A stretch of 36,280 bases of DNA from Variovorax sp. WDL1 (lineage in GTDB: Bacteria; Pseudomonadota; Gammaproteobacteria; Burkholderiales; Burkholderiaceae_C). Position numbers and translations under genes: made by a program. The stretch covers positions 24,900-61,179 of the forward strand of contig NZ_LMTS01000085.1 in assembly GCF_001541225.1 (NCBI RefSeq). The letters are read 5' to 3'. Of this stretch, positions 1 through 8,225 are shown in pieces; within the stretch, counting starts at the first letter, position 1; the number at the start of each line of letters is the position of its first letter. The notes beneath the pieces are model-generated. The model was not told where the DNA came from. It ran no database searches and saw nothing but the letters and a program-made list of their open reading frames with translations.

Positions 1-1
1 G

Positions 2-286
2 ATCGCGAGTGGGTGGCACACCGGCGGCATCGCGATGCGGCTGGTGACCGATGCGGCATTGGCCGGCTCGGAGTCTTTTGCGTCGCCTGGCCTGGCGTAT
101 GTGAAGTGGCCCAACCCCGTGCGCCCCGGCGATGCGCTGCGCCTGGTTGCGGATGTGATCGAGGTACGGCGTTCGGAGAAGCGGCCGACGCTGGGCATCC
201 TGCGGTGGAGGTGGCGGCTGTTCAACCAGCGCGAGCAATTGGCGCTGGATCTGGAGGCGACGAGCTTGTTCAAGCTCGAGGGCTAA
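2..286 (+). CDS. MaoC-like dehydratase, C-terminal part (cut by window start)
   Basis: The frame is open from the first complete codon and ends in TAA; the N-terminus lies outside the window. The visible 94 residues begin with an A-S-G-W-H stretch, typical of MaoC/R-hydratase hot-dog proteins, followed by a P-N-P-V-R-P-G-D segment and a closing beta-rich strand region (LEATSLFKLEG). Members of this family hydrate or dehydrate enoyl-CoA or related acyl substrates. The ATG at 35 is internal, because the same frame carries family-like sequence upstream of it. A 403-base gap separates it from the next gene, so it probably closes a preceding operon. The exact substrate cannot be told from this fragment. 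Confidence 0.7.
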   Translation: MASGWHTGGIAMRLVTDAALAGSESFASPGLAYVKWPNPVRPGDALRLVADVIEVRRSEKRPTLGILRWRWRLFNQREQLALDLEATSLFKLEG

Positions 287-689
287 CTTTCAGCCGCGAT
301 CTCACCGCAAGCGCGAGCTCTTGGTGGATCGCGCATGGCTTCGACCTCTACGAGGGTGCGCGCCGCCTGCGTGCTTTGAACTTCCTCCTGCTGTTGCCGC
401 ATCCGCTGCGTGGCTATGATCGCGCGCACCAAAAAGCAACCCGGGTGGGGAGGAATCATGAGGACATTCGCCTGGCTGCATGTCAGCCGCGTAGTAGCGC
501 GCGCCTTTGATGGCGGCGCTTGCGCAAACTGAATATTGGTTTGAGTAGCAGGATACGAATCGTGCGCCAACAGTTGGTGAACATCAGTCGCCTGCGCTCG
601 GCGACCTTGTCGAATCAATTCACAGCGTCGTAGAAAAATTTCGACGGCGCAAGTTTGCATCGACTGCCTAGACTTCAGTTCGAGGTTGA
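287..689. other. 403-base gene-free stretch upstream of the TSUP gene
   Basis: No convincing gene is seen. A 24-codon frame (458-532) follows a good GGAGG Shine-Dalgarno at 449-453 but resembles nothing I know. The part nearest the TSUP gene (520-690) is more AT-rich than its surroundings and holds a short inverted repeat, CGTCG (626-630) and CGACG (642-646), around an A/T-rich core. That is a plausible place for a promoter or regulator site of the downstream catabolic cluster. No confident -35/-10 pair could be assigned. Confidence 0.4.
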
Positions 690-1463
690 ATGGCAAACAG
701 TATGACGCTCATCCAATGTACCGCGCTCGCACTCGCTGCGTTTGCCGGCGGACTGGCATTCGGTGTCTCAGGGTTTGCCTACGGCGTCGTGGCCTCGCTT
801 TTCCTGCACCATGCCTTCGCGCCCCGAGAGGTCGTGTTTCTCGTCGTCGGCGGCGGTACGTTGCTCAACCTGGCTTTCCTGCCGCGCTTCTGGAAGCAGG
901 TCAATCTACCAGGTGCGGTCCCCTACATCGTTGGTGCGACCTTCGGGCTTCCAATCGGCTTGGTGTTGCTGACACTGCTCCAGCCTGTCTGGGTCAGGGG
1001 CTTCACCAGCGCCCTGATACTTGCATATTGCTTCGTTGCGTTGTCGAGGCAAGGCCGGGCGCCCCTCCGCCTTGCTCCTGTGAACGGGCATATCGCCGAT
1101 GTCGGGATCGGGCTGGGCGGGGGCATCGTGGGAGGTGTGGCAGGACTCGGTCCCTTGCTGCCGAGTGTCTGGTACGGTTTGAGAGGCCTGAACAAGTTGC
1201 AGGCCAGGGGATTGACGCAGCCTTTCGGCCTTTTCGTGCAGGGCGCGATGCTGATCTGGTTCCTTGCATCCGGTGCAATGGAGCCGCGCTCGGTGCTGCA
1301 TCTTGCGACAGCCGCTCCGCTCACCTTCCTCGGCGCCTGGATGGGCGCACGGCTTTTCGACAGCGTCAGCACCGCGGCGTTCCAGCGAATCATCCTTGGT
1401 CTTTCAATGCTGGGCGCTGCTGCGTTGCTGCTGCGGCAACTGGTTCAGTCGCTCACCGCCTGA
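690..1463 (+). CDS. TSUP family (TauE/SafE-like) anion/sulfite exporter
   Basis: The product is 257 residues and almost entirely hydrophobic, with about seven or eight predicted membrane segments and the two-fold pattern of glycine-rich helices (AFAGGLAFGVSGFAYG near the N-terminus; GGGIVGGVAGLGPLLPSVWYG near residue 150) typical of the TSUP/TauE-SafE family. Known members move sulfite, sulfoacetate or other small organic anions across the inner membrane. The ATG at 690 is preceded by GAGG. It lies upstream, on the same strand, of a PfpI-like gene and a four-gene Rieske oxygenase set. If that oxygenase releases sulfite from a sulfonate, this protein would export it; that link is inference. 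It could equally carry the substrate in. Confidence 0.8.
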   Translation: MANSMTLIQCTALALAAFAGGLAFGVSGFAYGVVASLFLHHAFAPREVVFLVVGGGTLLNLAFLPRFWKQVNLPGAVPYIVGATFGLPIGLVLLTLLQPVWVRGFTSALILAYCFVALSRQGRAPLRLAPVNGHIADVGIGLGGGIVGGVAGLGPLLPSVWYGLRGLNKLQARGLTQPFGLFVQGAMLIWFLASGAMEPRSVLHLATAAPLTFLGAWMGARLFDSVSTAAFQRIILGLSMLGAAALLLRQLVQSLTA

Positions 1464-1584
1464 AGATGTCATTCACAAGGCGACGAAGAAGTTTCACTTC
1501 CAGCCATCGCGCCTCGTCTTCAAAATTCAAAGCACTCGGGCATGCACGGCAGCCCTTCGGAACGGCAAGCACATAAGGAGCTCC

Positions 1585-2127
1585 ATGAGCAAGACGAATT
1601 CCAGGGTTGCGATCCTGGTGGAGAACAACTACCAGGAGATGGAGGTCTGGTACCCCATCTACCGCGTCATCGAAGCAGGCATGCGGATCACCGTGATCGG
1701 CCCCGAAAAGGGCAGGTACGTGTCGAAGCTCGGCTATCCCGTGCAGGCGGAGCTTGCAGCCTCCGATGCACGCGCAGAGGACTACGACGCCATCATCGTT
1801 CCCGGCGGCTTTGCGCCGGATCTGATGCGGCTCTGCAAGCCGATGCTCGAATTGGTCGGTGCATGTCATCGGCGCGGCGCGGTAGTGGCGGCCATCTGCC
1901 ACGGCACCTGGGTGTTGATCTCGGCCGGCCTGGCCGAGGGCAGGCGCCTGACAGGCGCGCCGTCCATCGCCGACGACATCCGAAATGCGGGTGGCCATTA
2001 CGTGGACCAGGAAATGGTCCGCGACGGTACCCTCATCACCAGCCGCAAGCCCGACGACATCCCAGCGTTCTCCGCCGCCGTGATCGACGCGCTGGCAGAG
2101 AAGTTCGGTGCCGCTGCGCGTCCCTGA
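1585..2127 (+). CDS. DJ-1/PfpI family protein (type 1 glutamine amidotransferase-like)
   Basis: The product is 180 residues with the DJ-1/PfpI flavodoxin-like fold. An N-terminal beta strand (VAILVENNY) is followed by an acidic residue at about E18, then IIVPGG near residue 70, and the nucleophile elbow A-I-C-H-G with Cys105 and His106. Family members act as cysteine peptidases, deglycases, hydratases or chaperones, so the reaction is uncertain. The ATG at 1585 has an AAGGAG Shine-Dalgarno at 1574-1579; the open frame extends upstream into the TSUP gene without a better start. It lies 36 bases before the oxygenase alpha gene and is probably co-transcribed with it, suggesting a detoxifying or hydrolytic accessory step. 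Confidence 0.85.
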   Translation: MSKTNSRVAILVENNYQEMEVWYPIYRVIEAGMRITVIGPEKGRYVSKLGYPVQAELAASDARAEDYDAIIVPGGFAPDLMRLCKPMLELVGACHRRGAVVAAICHGTWVLISAGLAEGRRLTGAPSIADDIRNAGGHYVDQEMVRDGTLITSRKPDDIPAFSAAVIDALAEKFGAAARP

Positions 2128-2163
2128 TCGGCACCTACTCAACTGCTCATTCTGGAGACACTC

Positions 2164-3411
2164 ATGCAGGAAGCCATTCAGGTAGCGGGTTCGCGCCCGC
2201 GCAGCAGCCGCACAAGTCAGGCGTGGAATGCACGTCCGCAGTTGCCCGACACGCACTACGTTGATAGTGCCATCTACACCGACCCCGCCATCTTCGCAGA
2301 GGAGATGGAGAAGATATGGCGCAAGTCATGGCTGCCGGTCTGCCATGAAAGCGAACTGCCGGATCCCCTGGATTACCGATCCCTCGGAACCTTCTCGAAC
2401 ACGCCGATCGTCGTCGTGCGCGGAAGCGACCGGACGGTGCGGACTTTCCTCAACATCTGCCCGCATCGGGCCAACCGGATCGTGCGTTCGCCTTCGGGAA
2501 ATCTTGGAGTCGCTGAGCCCTCCGGAAATCCCAAGAACATGACGTGCATGTTCCACGGCTGGCAGTTTGATGCAACGGGTCGATGCGTCGAGATCCCCCG
2601 CGAAAAGGCTGGCTACCAAGAGCGCGTCTGCAAAGCGGGTGTCGGGCTCAGGGAAATCCGAACCGAGATCGCACACGGCGGCTTCGTGTGGGTCACGTTG
2701 GACGACGATGCCGGGCCGCTCGCTGACTTCACCGGCAATGCCTTCGATTTCATGGCATCGGAACTCGACACCGAACCGCTTGAGATATTCCATTACCAGA
2801 AGTCGCTCGTGAAAACGAACTACAAGCTCTGGCATGAGACGAGCCGCGAGTTCTATCACGACTATCTGCACTATCACAACCGCGCAACCGGGATGCTGCA
2901 GCCGGGCTATTTCGATCGGAAGTACACCGTCTTCAATAACGGACATGCGGCGACGGGGCTCACCACCATCAATTACGAGGCCTATGACGGCTCCAAGGAG
3001 CGTGTGCTGACATTCCCCGGAATGCCGAAGAACGGATGGAAGCAGCTCAACATCTTTCCCGGTTGTACTTATAGCCTGCGAGCATCCTGCCTGCGTGTCA
3101 GCGTGATGACGCCCATCAGCGAGAACGAGGTTCTCATCGAACTGCGCGGCCTCGGGCTGAAGGCCGACACGGCCGCCGAGCGAGAGCAACGGATCCTGGA
3201 TCACGACACGATATGGGGTCCCTTCGGGCGGAATCTTCACGAGGACCTGCTAGTCGTCCAGCAGCAGAAGGTCGCCATGCAGCCGGGCTCCGGCAGCCGC
3301 TTCCTGCTCATGGCAAGGGAAGAGAACGAAACCATCCATGACGAGATCGGCCTGCGGTCCTACTACGCGGAATGGGCGAAGCGAATGGGCCGCCCTGCGA
3401 GCCGGCCATGA
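2164..3411 (+). CDS. Rieske non-heme iron oxygenase alpha subunit, long-spacer (MsmA-like) type
   Basis: The 415-residue product is the catalytic subunit of a multicomponent Rieske oxygenase. The Rieske ligands are Cys99 and His101, then Cys128 and His131. Their spacing is C-x-H-x26-C-x2-H, whereas most aromatic-ring oxygenases have about 15-17 residues between the pairs. As I recall, a 26-residue spacer is the hallmark of methanesulfonate monooxygenase MsmA, which is also close to this length. The mononuclear-iron region is around E229-F-Y-H232-D-Y-L-H236-Y-H238, with a likely carboxylate ligand near E360/D361. GGAG precedes the ATG. The stop overlaps a possible beta-subunit ATG (ATGA). Substrate is inferred: a small sulfonate, or an aromatic acid if the long spacer is not diagnostic. 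Confidence 0.88.
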   Translation: MQEAIQVAGSRPRSSRTSQAWNARPQLPDTHYVDSAIYTDPAIFAEEMEKIWRKSWLPVCHESELPDPLDYRSLGTFSNTPIVVVRGSDRTVRTFLNICPHRANRIVRSPSGNLGVAEPSGNPKNMTCMFHGWQFDATGRCVEIPREKAGYQERVCKAGVGLREIRTEIAHGGFVWVTLDDDAGPLADFTGNAFDFMASELDTEPLEIFHYQKSLVKTNYKLWHETSREFYHDYLHYHNRATGMLQPGYFDRKYTVFNNGHAATGLTTINYEAYDGSKERVLTFPGMPKNGWKQLNIFPGCTYSLRASCLRVSVMTPISENEVLIELRGLGLKADTAAEREQRILDHDTIWGPFGRNLHEDLLVVQQQKVAMQPGSGSRFLLMAREENETIHDEIGLRSYYAEWAKRMGRPASRP

Positions 3412-3431
3412 AAACCCCCCCGGAGCCTGCA

Positions 3432-3929
3432 ATGGACGAAACCACGATGCTGCTGAAGCAGATGGCGGCGAGAGACTTGGTCTGCGATGCCTGCCTGCGC
3501 TTGAACTCGGGTGATTGGACCGGTTTTCTGGCACTTTGCGATCCCTCGGCTTTCAGCTATTCGATCATCAATTACTCGCCGGAGATCAAGCGACTTCAAT
3601 GCTGGATGAAGCAGGACTACGCGGGTCTTGGCAAGGTGCTGGACCTGCTGCCGCGTCACAACTCCGATCGTGCGCACCTCACTCGGCACGTCATGCCTTG
3701 CAGAGTCACGCCCACCGATGCCGGCTTCGAGGTGATTTCCCACATGACGGTGTTTCGCACCGAATGGGATGCCGAGGATTCGCACCTTCAGTCCGGCGCT
3801 ACCAGCCTCTATGTCGTGGGCACATACGTGGACCAAGTGCTTTCAGCCTCGGGGCGGATGCTGCTCGCAAGCCGCGTCGTCGATCTCGACACCCGCCAGG
3901 TGGGCATCGGCTCGCACCACATTCTCTGA
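3432..3929 (+). CDS. Rieske oxygenase beta (small) subunit
   Basis: The product is 165 residues with the SnoaL/NTF2-like cone fold of ring-hydroxylating oxygenase small subunits. A helical N-terminus leads to a YSPEI segment near residue 51, LPRHNSD and LTRHV in the middle, and a closing DTRQVGIGSHHI strand. Small subunits of this fold are structural partners of the alpha subunit and carry no cofactor. I chose ATG 3432 because GGAG at 3422-3425 is well spaced; ATG 3408, overlapping the alpha stop codon, is an alternative that adds eight residues. Length and order (alpha, beta, ferredoxin, reductase) match the msmABCD arrangement as I remember it. Confidence 0.85.
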   Translation: MDETTMLLKQMAARDLVCDACLRLNSGDWTGFLALCDPSAFSYSIINYSPEIKRLQCWMKQDYAGLGKVLDLLPRHNSDRAHLTRHVMPCRVTPTDAGFEVISHMTVFRTEWDAEDSHLQSGATSLYVVGTYVDQVLSASGRMLLASRVVDLDTRQVGIGSHHIL

Positions 3930-3946
3930 CTGCGACGGAGGTGGCC

Positions 3947-4306
3947 ATGAATGCTGACGACCCGACATGGAGCAAGCTCTGCTCGCTGGCAGAACTCAAG
4001 GAAGACGCATTGCATCCGATGGAGATCGACGGCATTCCCGTGCTTGTGGTCAATGGTCGAGACAAGCGCCTGGTTATCCCGAGATCGTGCCCGCACATGG
4101 CGAACTCCCTCGCAGAGGGTGCATTCGACGGCCACGTACTGACCTGCACGAAGCATCTCTGGCAGTGGTCGATCGACGAGGGAGGCGAGCCGGTCGGCAT
4201 GGCCGAGGCCCCCTTGCTCTGCTATGAGACCTTGGAGAGCAACGGTGAATTGTTTTGCCGCGCCGCGACCGAGTTGAAGTACGAGCACGAGGATGATGAC
4301 GCCTGA
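3947..4306 (+). CDS. Rieske-type [2Fe-2S] ferredoxin of the oxygenase system
   Basis: The product is 119 residues with a classic small Rieske ferredoxin layout. The cluster ligands are Cys48 and His50 in C-P-H-M-A-N, and Cys67 and His70 in C-T-K-H-L-W-Q-W. The spacing between the pairs is the normal 16 residues, unlike the alpha subunit. It would pass single electrons from the reductase to the Rieske centre of the alpha subunit. ATG 3947 has a strong GGAGGT directly upstream, and the gap to the beta subunit is only 17 bases. The C-terminus is strongly acidic (EHEDDDA), which may help docking to its partner proteins. There is no signal peptide, so it is cytoplasmic. Confidence 0.92.
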   Translation: MNADDPTWSKLCSLAELKEDALHPMEIDGIPVLVVNGRDKRLVIPRSCPHMANSLAEGAFDGHVLTCTKHLWQWSIDEGGEPVGMAEAPLLCYETLESNGELFCRAATELKYEHEDDDA

Positions 4307-4336
4307 AGCGTCGCCCGCCAAGGAAGGGAGCCCGAG

Positions 4337-5386
4337 TTGGAAATCACCGTACTGACGAAGCATCGTGAGGAGCCGGAGCTCTTCGAATGCGATGAGTCCG
4401 AACGCCTCCTCTATGCGGGCCTTCGCGCCGGCATCGCGTTGCCGCACGAGTGCGCCACTGGGACCTGCGGCAGCTGCCGCGCCCAGTTGGTGTCTGGCGA
4501 GGTTGAGTTGCTCTGGCCCGATTCGCCGGCACGCCGGTTTCTCCGCCGCGGAAGCGATGAGATCCTGCTTTGCCAGTCGCGGCCGAAATCGGACTGCCGC
4601 CTGGCGATTCGCGGCAGGACGGATGGCAGGTACGAAGACGCGCCACCCTTGCATACCGGAGCCTGTGTCCTTCGCTCAGGAATGCTTACCCATGATGTCC
4701 GCATCATTGAGGTCGTGCTCGACCATCCGATGCGCTTCAAGGCTGGCCAATTCGTCCTGCTGGGTTTGGACGACATCGATGGCTACAGGGCCTACTCGAT
4801 GATCAACTCCCCCACAAATGACCGGCGGCTGGAATTGATCCTCAAGCGCAAGCCGCGTGGCAGCTTTTCCGAGCGCCTGTTTGACCAGGACATTCACGGT
4901 CTTCGATTCAAAGTCTTTGGCCCCCTCGGAAGCGCGACCTTCGACGCTGCCACCGGATCGCACGATCTTCTGTGCGCAGCAGGAGGAACCGGCATCGCCG
5001 GAATCATGTCGATCCTACAGACCGCATCCGAGTCGGGATACCTTGGTGCCCGCAAGGCTCTAGTGTGCTTCGGCGTTCGTACCTCTGCCGATCTCTTCTT
5101 CCTTGAGCGTTTTGCCGCACTGAAGCGGGCACACCCGGATACGCTTCGAGTAATCGCGGCAATCTCCGACGAAGCCGTCGCGCCAACACTGTCCGAGGCC
5201 TATCCTTCGATCGAGTTCCGCCGGGGCATGGTGCACCAAGCCCTGGAGGAAGAGTCCACCGATGAAATGCACCAGCCGATTGCCTACGCAGCCGGGCCGC
5301 CGGCGGCAGTGGAAGCCATCGCGGCCGCCATGGTGACCAAGCATCGCATTCCTGTCAGCTCGATTCGATTCGACAGGTTCGGCTAG
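4337..5386 (+). CDS. NADH:ferredoxin oxidoreductase with N-terminal plant-type [2Fe-2S] domain
   Basis: The 349-residue product has three domains in order. A plant-type ferredoxin domain (about 1-95) has Cys39, Cys44, Cys47 and Cys79. An FAD-binding domain (about 105-205) carries R151-A-Y-S. An NAD-binding domain (about 210-349) carries A-G-G-T-G at 215-219 and Y-A-A-G-P-P near 317-322. It moves electrons from NADH through FAD and the iron-sulfur cluster to the Rieske ferredoxin, as in NagAa- or MsmD-type reductases. The start is a TTG, supported by AGGAAGGGAG at 4321-4330; no ATG lies at a sensible distance. It closes the four-gene oxygenase set, 30 bases after the ferredoxin gene. Confidence 0.9.
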   Translation: MEITVLTKHREEPELFECDESERLLYAGLRAGIALPHECATGTCGSCRAQLVSGEVELLWPDSPARRFLRRGSDEILLCQSRPKSDCRLAIRGRTDGRYEDAPPLHTGACVLRSGMLTHDVRIIEVVLDHPMRFKAGQFVLLGLDDIDGYRAYSMINSPTNDRRLELILKRKPRGSFSERLFDQDIHGLRFKVFGPLGSATFDAATGSHDLLCAAGGTGIAGIMSILQTASESGYLGARKALVCFGVRTSADLFFLERFAALKRAHPDTLRVIAAISDEAVAPTLSEAYPSIEFRRGMVHQALEEESTDEMHQPIAYAAGPPAAVEAIAAAMVTKHRIPVSSIRFDRFG

Positions 5387-5426
5387 GCCGGCGCACGCAT
5401 TCCACTACAACAACTGGAGACAAACG

Positions 5427-6395
5427 ATGATCCGACTCGCAGCCTCAATCGCACTGAGCGCCTTGTGTTCATGGGGCGGCGCATCCTACGCGTCGGATTG
5501 GCCCGCAAAGCCAGTGAGGATAGTGGTGCCTTTCCCCGCCGGTGGTGCGACCGATGTGCCGGCTCGCCTGTTGGGAGAACGGCTGAGCAAGTTCTGGCAG
5601 CAACCGGTGGTCGTGGAGAACCGTCCCGGCGCCGGTGGCGCAATTGCCGCCGCTGAGGTGGCGCGTGCTGCGCCTGACGGGTATACGTTGCTGTTCCCAT
5701 CGGGATCGGTGATGACCGTCAATCAGTTCGTCTATCCCAAACTGCCTTACGACCCCGAGAACGGGTTTGCTCCCGTGACCAATGTGGTGTCGAGTCCGCA
5801 AGTTCTGGTGGTGCCCGAGGCTTCCCCCTTCAAGGACATCGAAAGCCTGCTCACGGAGGCCCGTAGGAAGCCTGGGAAGCTCACCTTTGCCCACGCGGGC
5901 GTCGGCTCCCAATCGCACTTGGCCAATGAGTATCTCCTCCATGAAGCCCGGATCGAGGCCGTGGGCGTGCCCTACAAGGGCGATCCGCCCGCAATCGCCG
6001 ACATCATCGGCGGCAACATCGACTTCGCGCTGATGAGCCTGGGTCCATCATTGCCGCAGATACAGGGCGGAAAGCTCCGTGCGCTCGGTGTGACCAGCAA
6101 AGCAGAGCTTTCTCAGCTTCCTGGTGTGCCGCCCATCGCCAGGATCCTTCCGGGTTTCGAGAACAGCGGCTGGTTCGGCATCGTCGCGCCGGCAGAAGTC
6201 CCCAAGGACGTTGTCGAGAAGATCTCCCGCGACGCCCGCAAGATCCTGCAGGAGACTGCGTTTCGCGAGAGACTCGCCACCCTGGGGTTCAGCGTCGTCG
6301 CGAACTCTCCCGACGAGATGGCCAAGGACATGGTTGTCGAGCGAGAAAGATGGCGGCGCCTGATCAAGGAAAGGAGAATCGGGCAGACGCAGTAA
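5427..6395 (+). CDS. Bug/TctC family periplasmic solute-binding protein
   Basis: The product is 322 residues with a cleavable signal peptide (cut near residue 22, after S-Y-A) and the typical Bug start of the mature protein (WPAKPVRIVVPFPAGGATD), then VVENRPGAGG and APDGYTLL. Bug proteins bind carboxylates and related small molecules in the periplasm and are greatly expanded in Burkholderiales. TctA and TctB membrane partners are not nearby, as is usual for orphan Bug genes. GGAG lies upstream of ATG 5427, 40 bases after the reductase gene, so it probably belongs to the oxygenase operon and may capture its substrate or sense it. Confidence 0.92.
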   Translation: MIRLAASIALSALCSWGGASYASDWPAKPVRIVVPFPAGGATDVPARLLGERLSKFWQQPVVVENRPGAGGAIAAAEVARAAPDGYTLLFPSGSVMTVNQFVYPKLPYDPENGFAPVTNVVSSPQVLVVPEASPFKDIESLLTEARRKPGKLTFAHAGVGSQSHLANEYLLHEARIEAVGVPYKGDPPAIADIIGGNIDFALMSLGPSLPQIQGGKLRALGVTSKAELSQLPGVPPIARILPGFENSGWFGIVAPAEVPKDVVEKISRDARKILQETAFRERLATLGFSVVANSPDEMAKDMVVERERWRRLIKERRIGQTQ

Positions 6396-6504
6396 TGCGT
6401 CCCGGCTGCCGCCGGGTGCTGTTGCGCCGACGGAGCCTCTGGACCCCATCGATCGGCATGCACGATCGGCGGCCCGGCGACGGGCACGACTGGAGTACGA
6501 CGCA

Positions 6505-7437
6505 ATGCGCAAGCGCCTTCGCCATCTATCAACACTTGTTGCCTTCGAGGCTGTCGCTGATCTTGGAAGCTTCACGAAGGCCGGTGATGCACTGTGCCTG
6601 ACGCACAGTGCGATCAGTCACCAGATCAGGCAGCTGGAAGAGCACGTTGGCATACGCCTGCTTCAACGCCTGCCCAGCGGCGTGACCGTCACGGCCGAAG
6701 GAGCCGCCTATCTCGCCGAAGTGAGGGCTGCGCTGAAGCTGCTGGAGGACGCCGAGGCTGCCCTGCGCCGTCAAGCCGCTACAAGGGCCCTGCGCATCAG
6801 CGTGCTGCCGTCATTCGCAGGCAGTGCAGTCGTGCCGGAACTCCTGTCTTTCCTGGAGCAGAATCCGACCGTCCGCGTGGAGATCGACGCCCGTCCGAAT
6901 CTGGAGGACGACGACAACTCAGATATCGACGTCTTCATCCGATACGGCAAGGGCGATTGGTCGGGCTTCGAAAGCACGCGGCTGATGGACGTCGAACTCT
7001 ACCCGGTGTGCAGTCCCTCATACCTTGAGAAGCACGGCACGTTAACTCGCATCAATGATCTGTCTCGAGTCGTGATGCTGCGTCACACCATGGAGCCATG
7101 GGAAGCCTGGCTCAGGGCTGTTTCGGCAGAAGCTGCCCACACTGACGAGTGCTTCAAGGACATTATCCCTGCGGGACCTCTCTACACCGACGCTCGCCTG
7201 ATGCTGCTCGCAGCCTGCGACGGACAGGGGGTGGCGTTGGCTCGCGATGTGCTCGCGGAACCGGACATCCAGGCCGGGCGCCTGGTTCGGCTGTTCCAGG
7301 TGCGGGTTGCGTCGCCACGGGGCTATTACGCCTTTTATAGGCCGGATGCCATGTCGCGGCCGGCGGCGAGGCTCTTCATCGCATGGCTGGTCGACACATG
7401 CAGGCGGCTCCACGATCAGAGCAGCACAGGCCGGTGA
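6505..7437 (+). CDS. LysR family transcriptional regulator (GcvA-like)
   Basis: The product is 310 residues. A winged helix-turn-helix occupies about residues 1-65 (AVADLGSFTKAGDALCLTH, then SAISHQIRQLEE), and a periplasmic-binding-like effector domain fills the remainder. GGAG lies upstream of ATG 6505. LysR regulators usually activate adjacent catabolic genes in response to a pathway compound. This one lies inside the cluster on the same strand, 109 bases after the Bug gene and 29 bases before a NIPSNAP gene, rather than divergent. It is therefore a candidate regulator of the oxygenase operon, but no target site could be pinned down. Confidence 0.93.
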   Translation: MRKRLRHLSTLVAFEAVADLGSFTKAGDALCLTHSAISHQIRQLEEHVGIRLLQRLPSGVTVTAEGAAYLAEVRAALKLLEDAEAALRRQAATRALRISVLPSFAGSAVVPELLSFLEQNPTVRVEIDARPNLEDDDNSDIDVFIRYGKGDWSGFESTRLMDVELYPVCSPSYLEKHGTLTRINDLSRVVMLRHTMEPWEAWLRAVSAEAAHTDECFKDIIPAGPLYTDARLMLLAACDGQGVALARDVLAEPDIQAGRLVRLFQVRVASPRGYYAFYRPDAMSRPAARLFIAWLVDTCRRLHDQSSTGR

Positions 7438-7466
7438 TGCGAGTGAACCAGCAACAGGAGATCCGA

Positions 7467-8225
7467 ATGTTCGTCGATGAAAGAATCTATACGCTCCACG
7501 CAGGGAAAGTCCCGGTATTCCTCAAGCACTACGAGGAAGAGGGCATGCCGGTCCAGTCGCGCATCCTGGGGCGCATGGTCGGCTACTACTTCACCGAGTT
7601 CGGAACCCTCAACCAGATCGTCCATCAGTGGGCCTATGTCTCCATGGAAGATCGGCTGGCGCGGCGCAAGCTCTTGCTCGCTTCAGAGGACTGGCAGAAC
7701 TATGCAAAAAAGATGCAGCCCCTGGTCGCGCACGTGGAGAACAAGATGCTGATGCCCGCGCCGTTTTTTTGTCGAGATGCTGCAGAGGCAGTCGGCGATG
7801 GCTTTCACTGCGTCGGAGCATGCTGCGGGCGCATCGGCAAAGCGGTTGACCTGAGCGTCCGTCGAATCCGCCATGAAGACGAAAGCGTTGTCGAACCAGC
7901 CGACCACGCCCTCCACCAGGGGTGTATTGGCTGCGACGGCCAGCGCAGCTGGGTCCACCGTGAAGAGCTAGGTGGCGTCCCGATGCTTCAGTTCCACCAG
8001 GAGCCGGCCAAGAAAACGATGGCCGCGCTCCGGGAACGCCAGGGCGTCGGCCAGGCCGGCCAGCCCATCGAACATCACTCGTCGAACCTTCAGTTCATCC
8101 GGCGCGTAGTACTGGGTCGAGCGCCGGCAAACCGGTTGAGATCGCCTGGCTTCCAAGCTTCGCCTGAGCGTTTCCGATGGGCAGGCTTTCAAGCCTCGGG
8201 AAGAACTGCAATTCGCGCGACGTGA
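7467..8225 (+). CDS. NIPSNAP family protein with disrupted or replaced C-terminus
   Basis: Residues 1-101 are a clear NIPSNAP-type ferredoxin-like domain (DERIYTLHAGKVPVFLKHY, then GYYFTEFGTLNQIVHQWAY, ending KMLMPAPFF). Such proteins normally stop soon after this point, at about 100-110 residues. Here the frame runs through a seven-T tract (7764-7770) and stays open to 8225, giving 252 residues whose second half does not look like NIPSNAP and lies antisense to a better-looking - strand coding remnant. With one T fewer the frame would end at 7854. CAGGAG at 7455-7460 supports ATG 7467. The likely explanation is a junction or frameshift at the T tract. Family role is unclear; bacterial genes often sit in catabolic clusters. 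Confidence 0.6.
   Translation: MFVDERIYTLHAGKVPVFLKHYEEEGMPVQSRILGRMVGYYFTEFGTLNQIVHQWAYVSMEDRLARRKLLLASEDWQNYAKKMQPLVAHVENKMLMPAPFFCRDAAEAVGDGFHCVGACCGRIGKAVDLSVRRIRHEDESVVEPADHALHQGCIGCDGQRSWVHREELGGVPMLQFHQEPAKKTMAALRERQGVGQAGQPIEHHSSNLQFIRRVVLGRAPANRLRSPGFQASPERFRWAGFQASGRTAIRAT

Noticed and set aside
1453..2256. A 267-codon - strand frame opposite the PfpI gene
   Set aside because: The PfpI frame has the Cys-His elbow and a Shine-Dalgarno; the antisense frame has neither.
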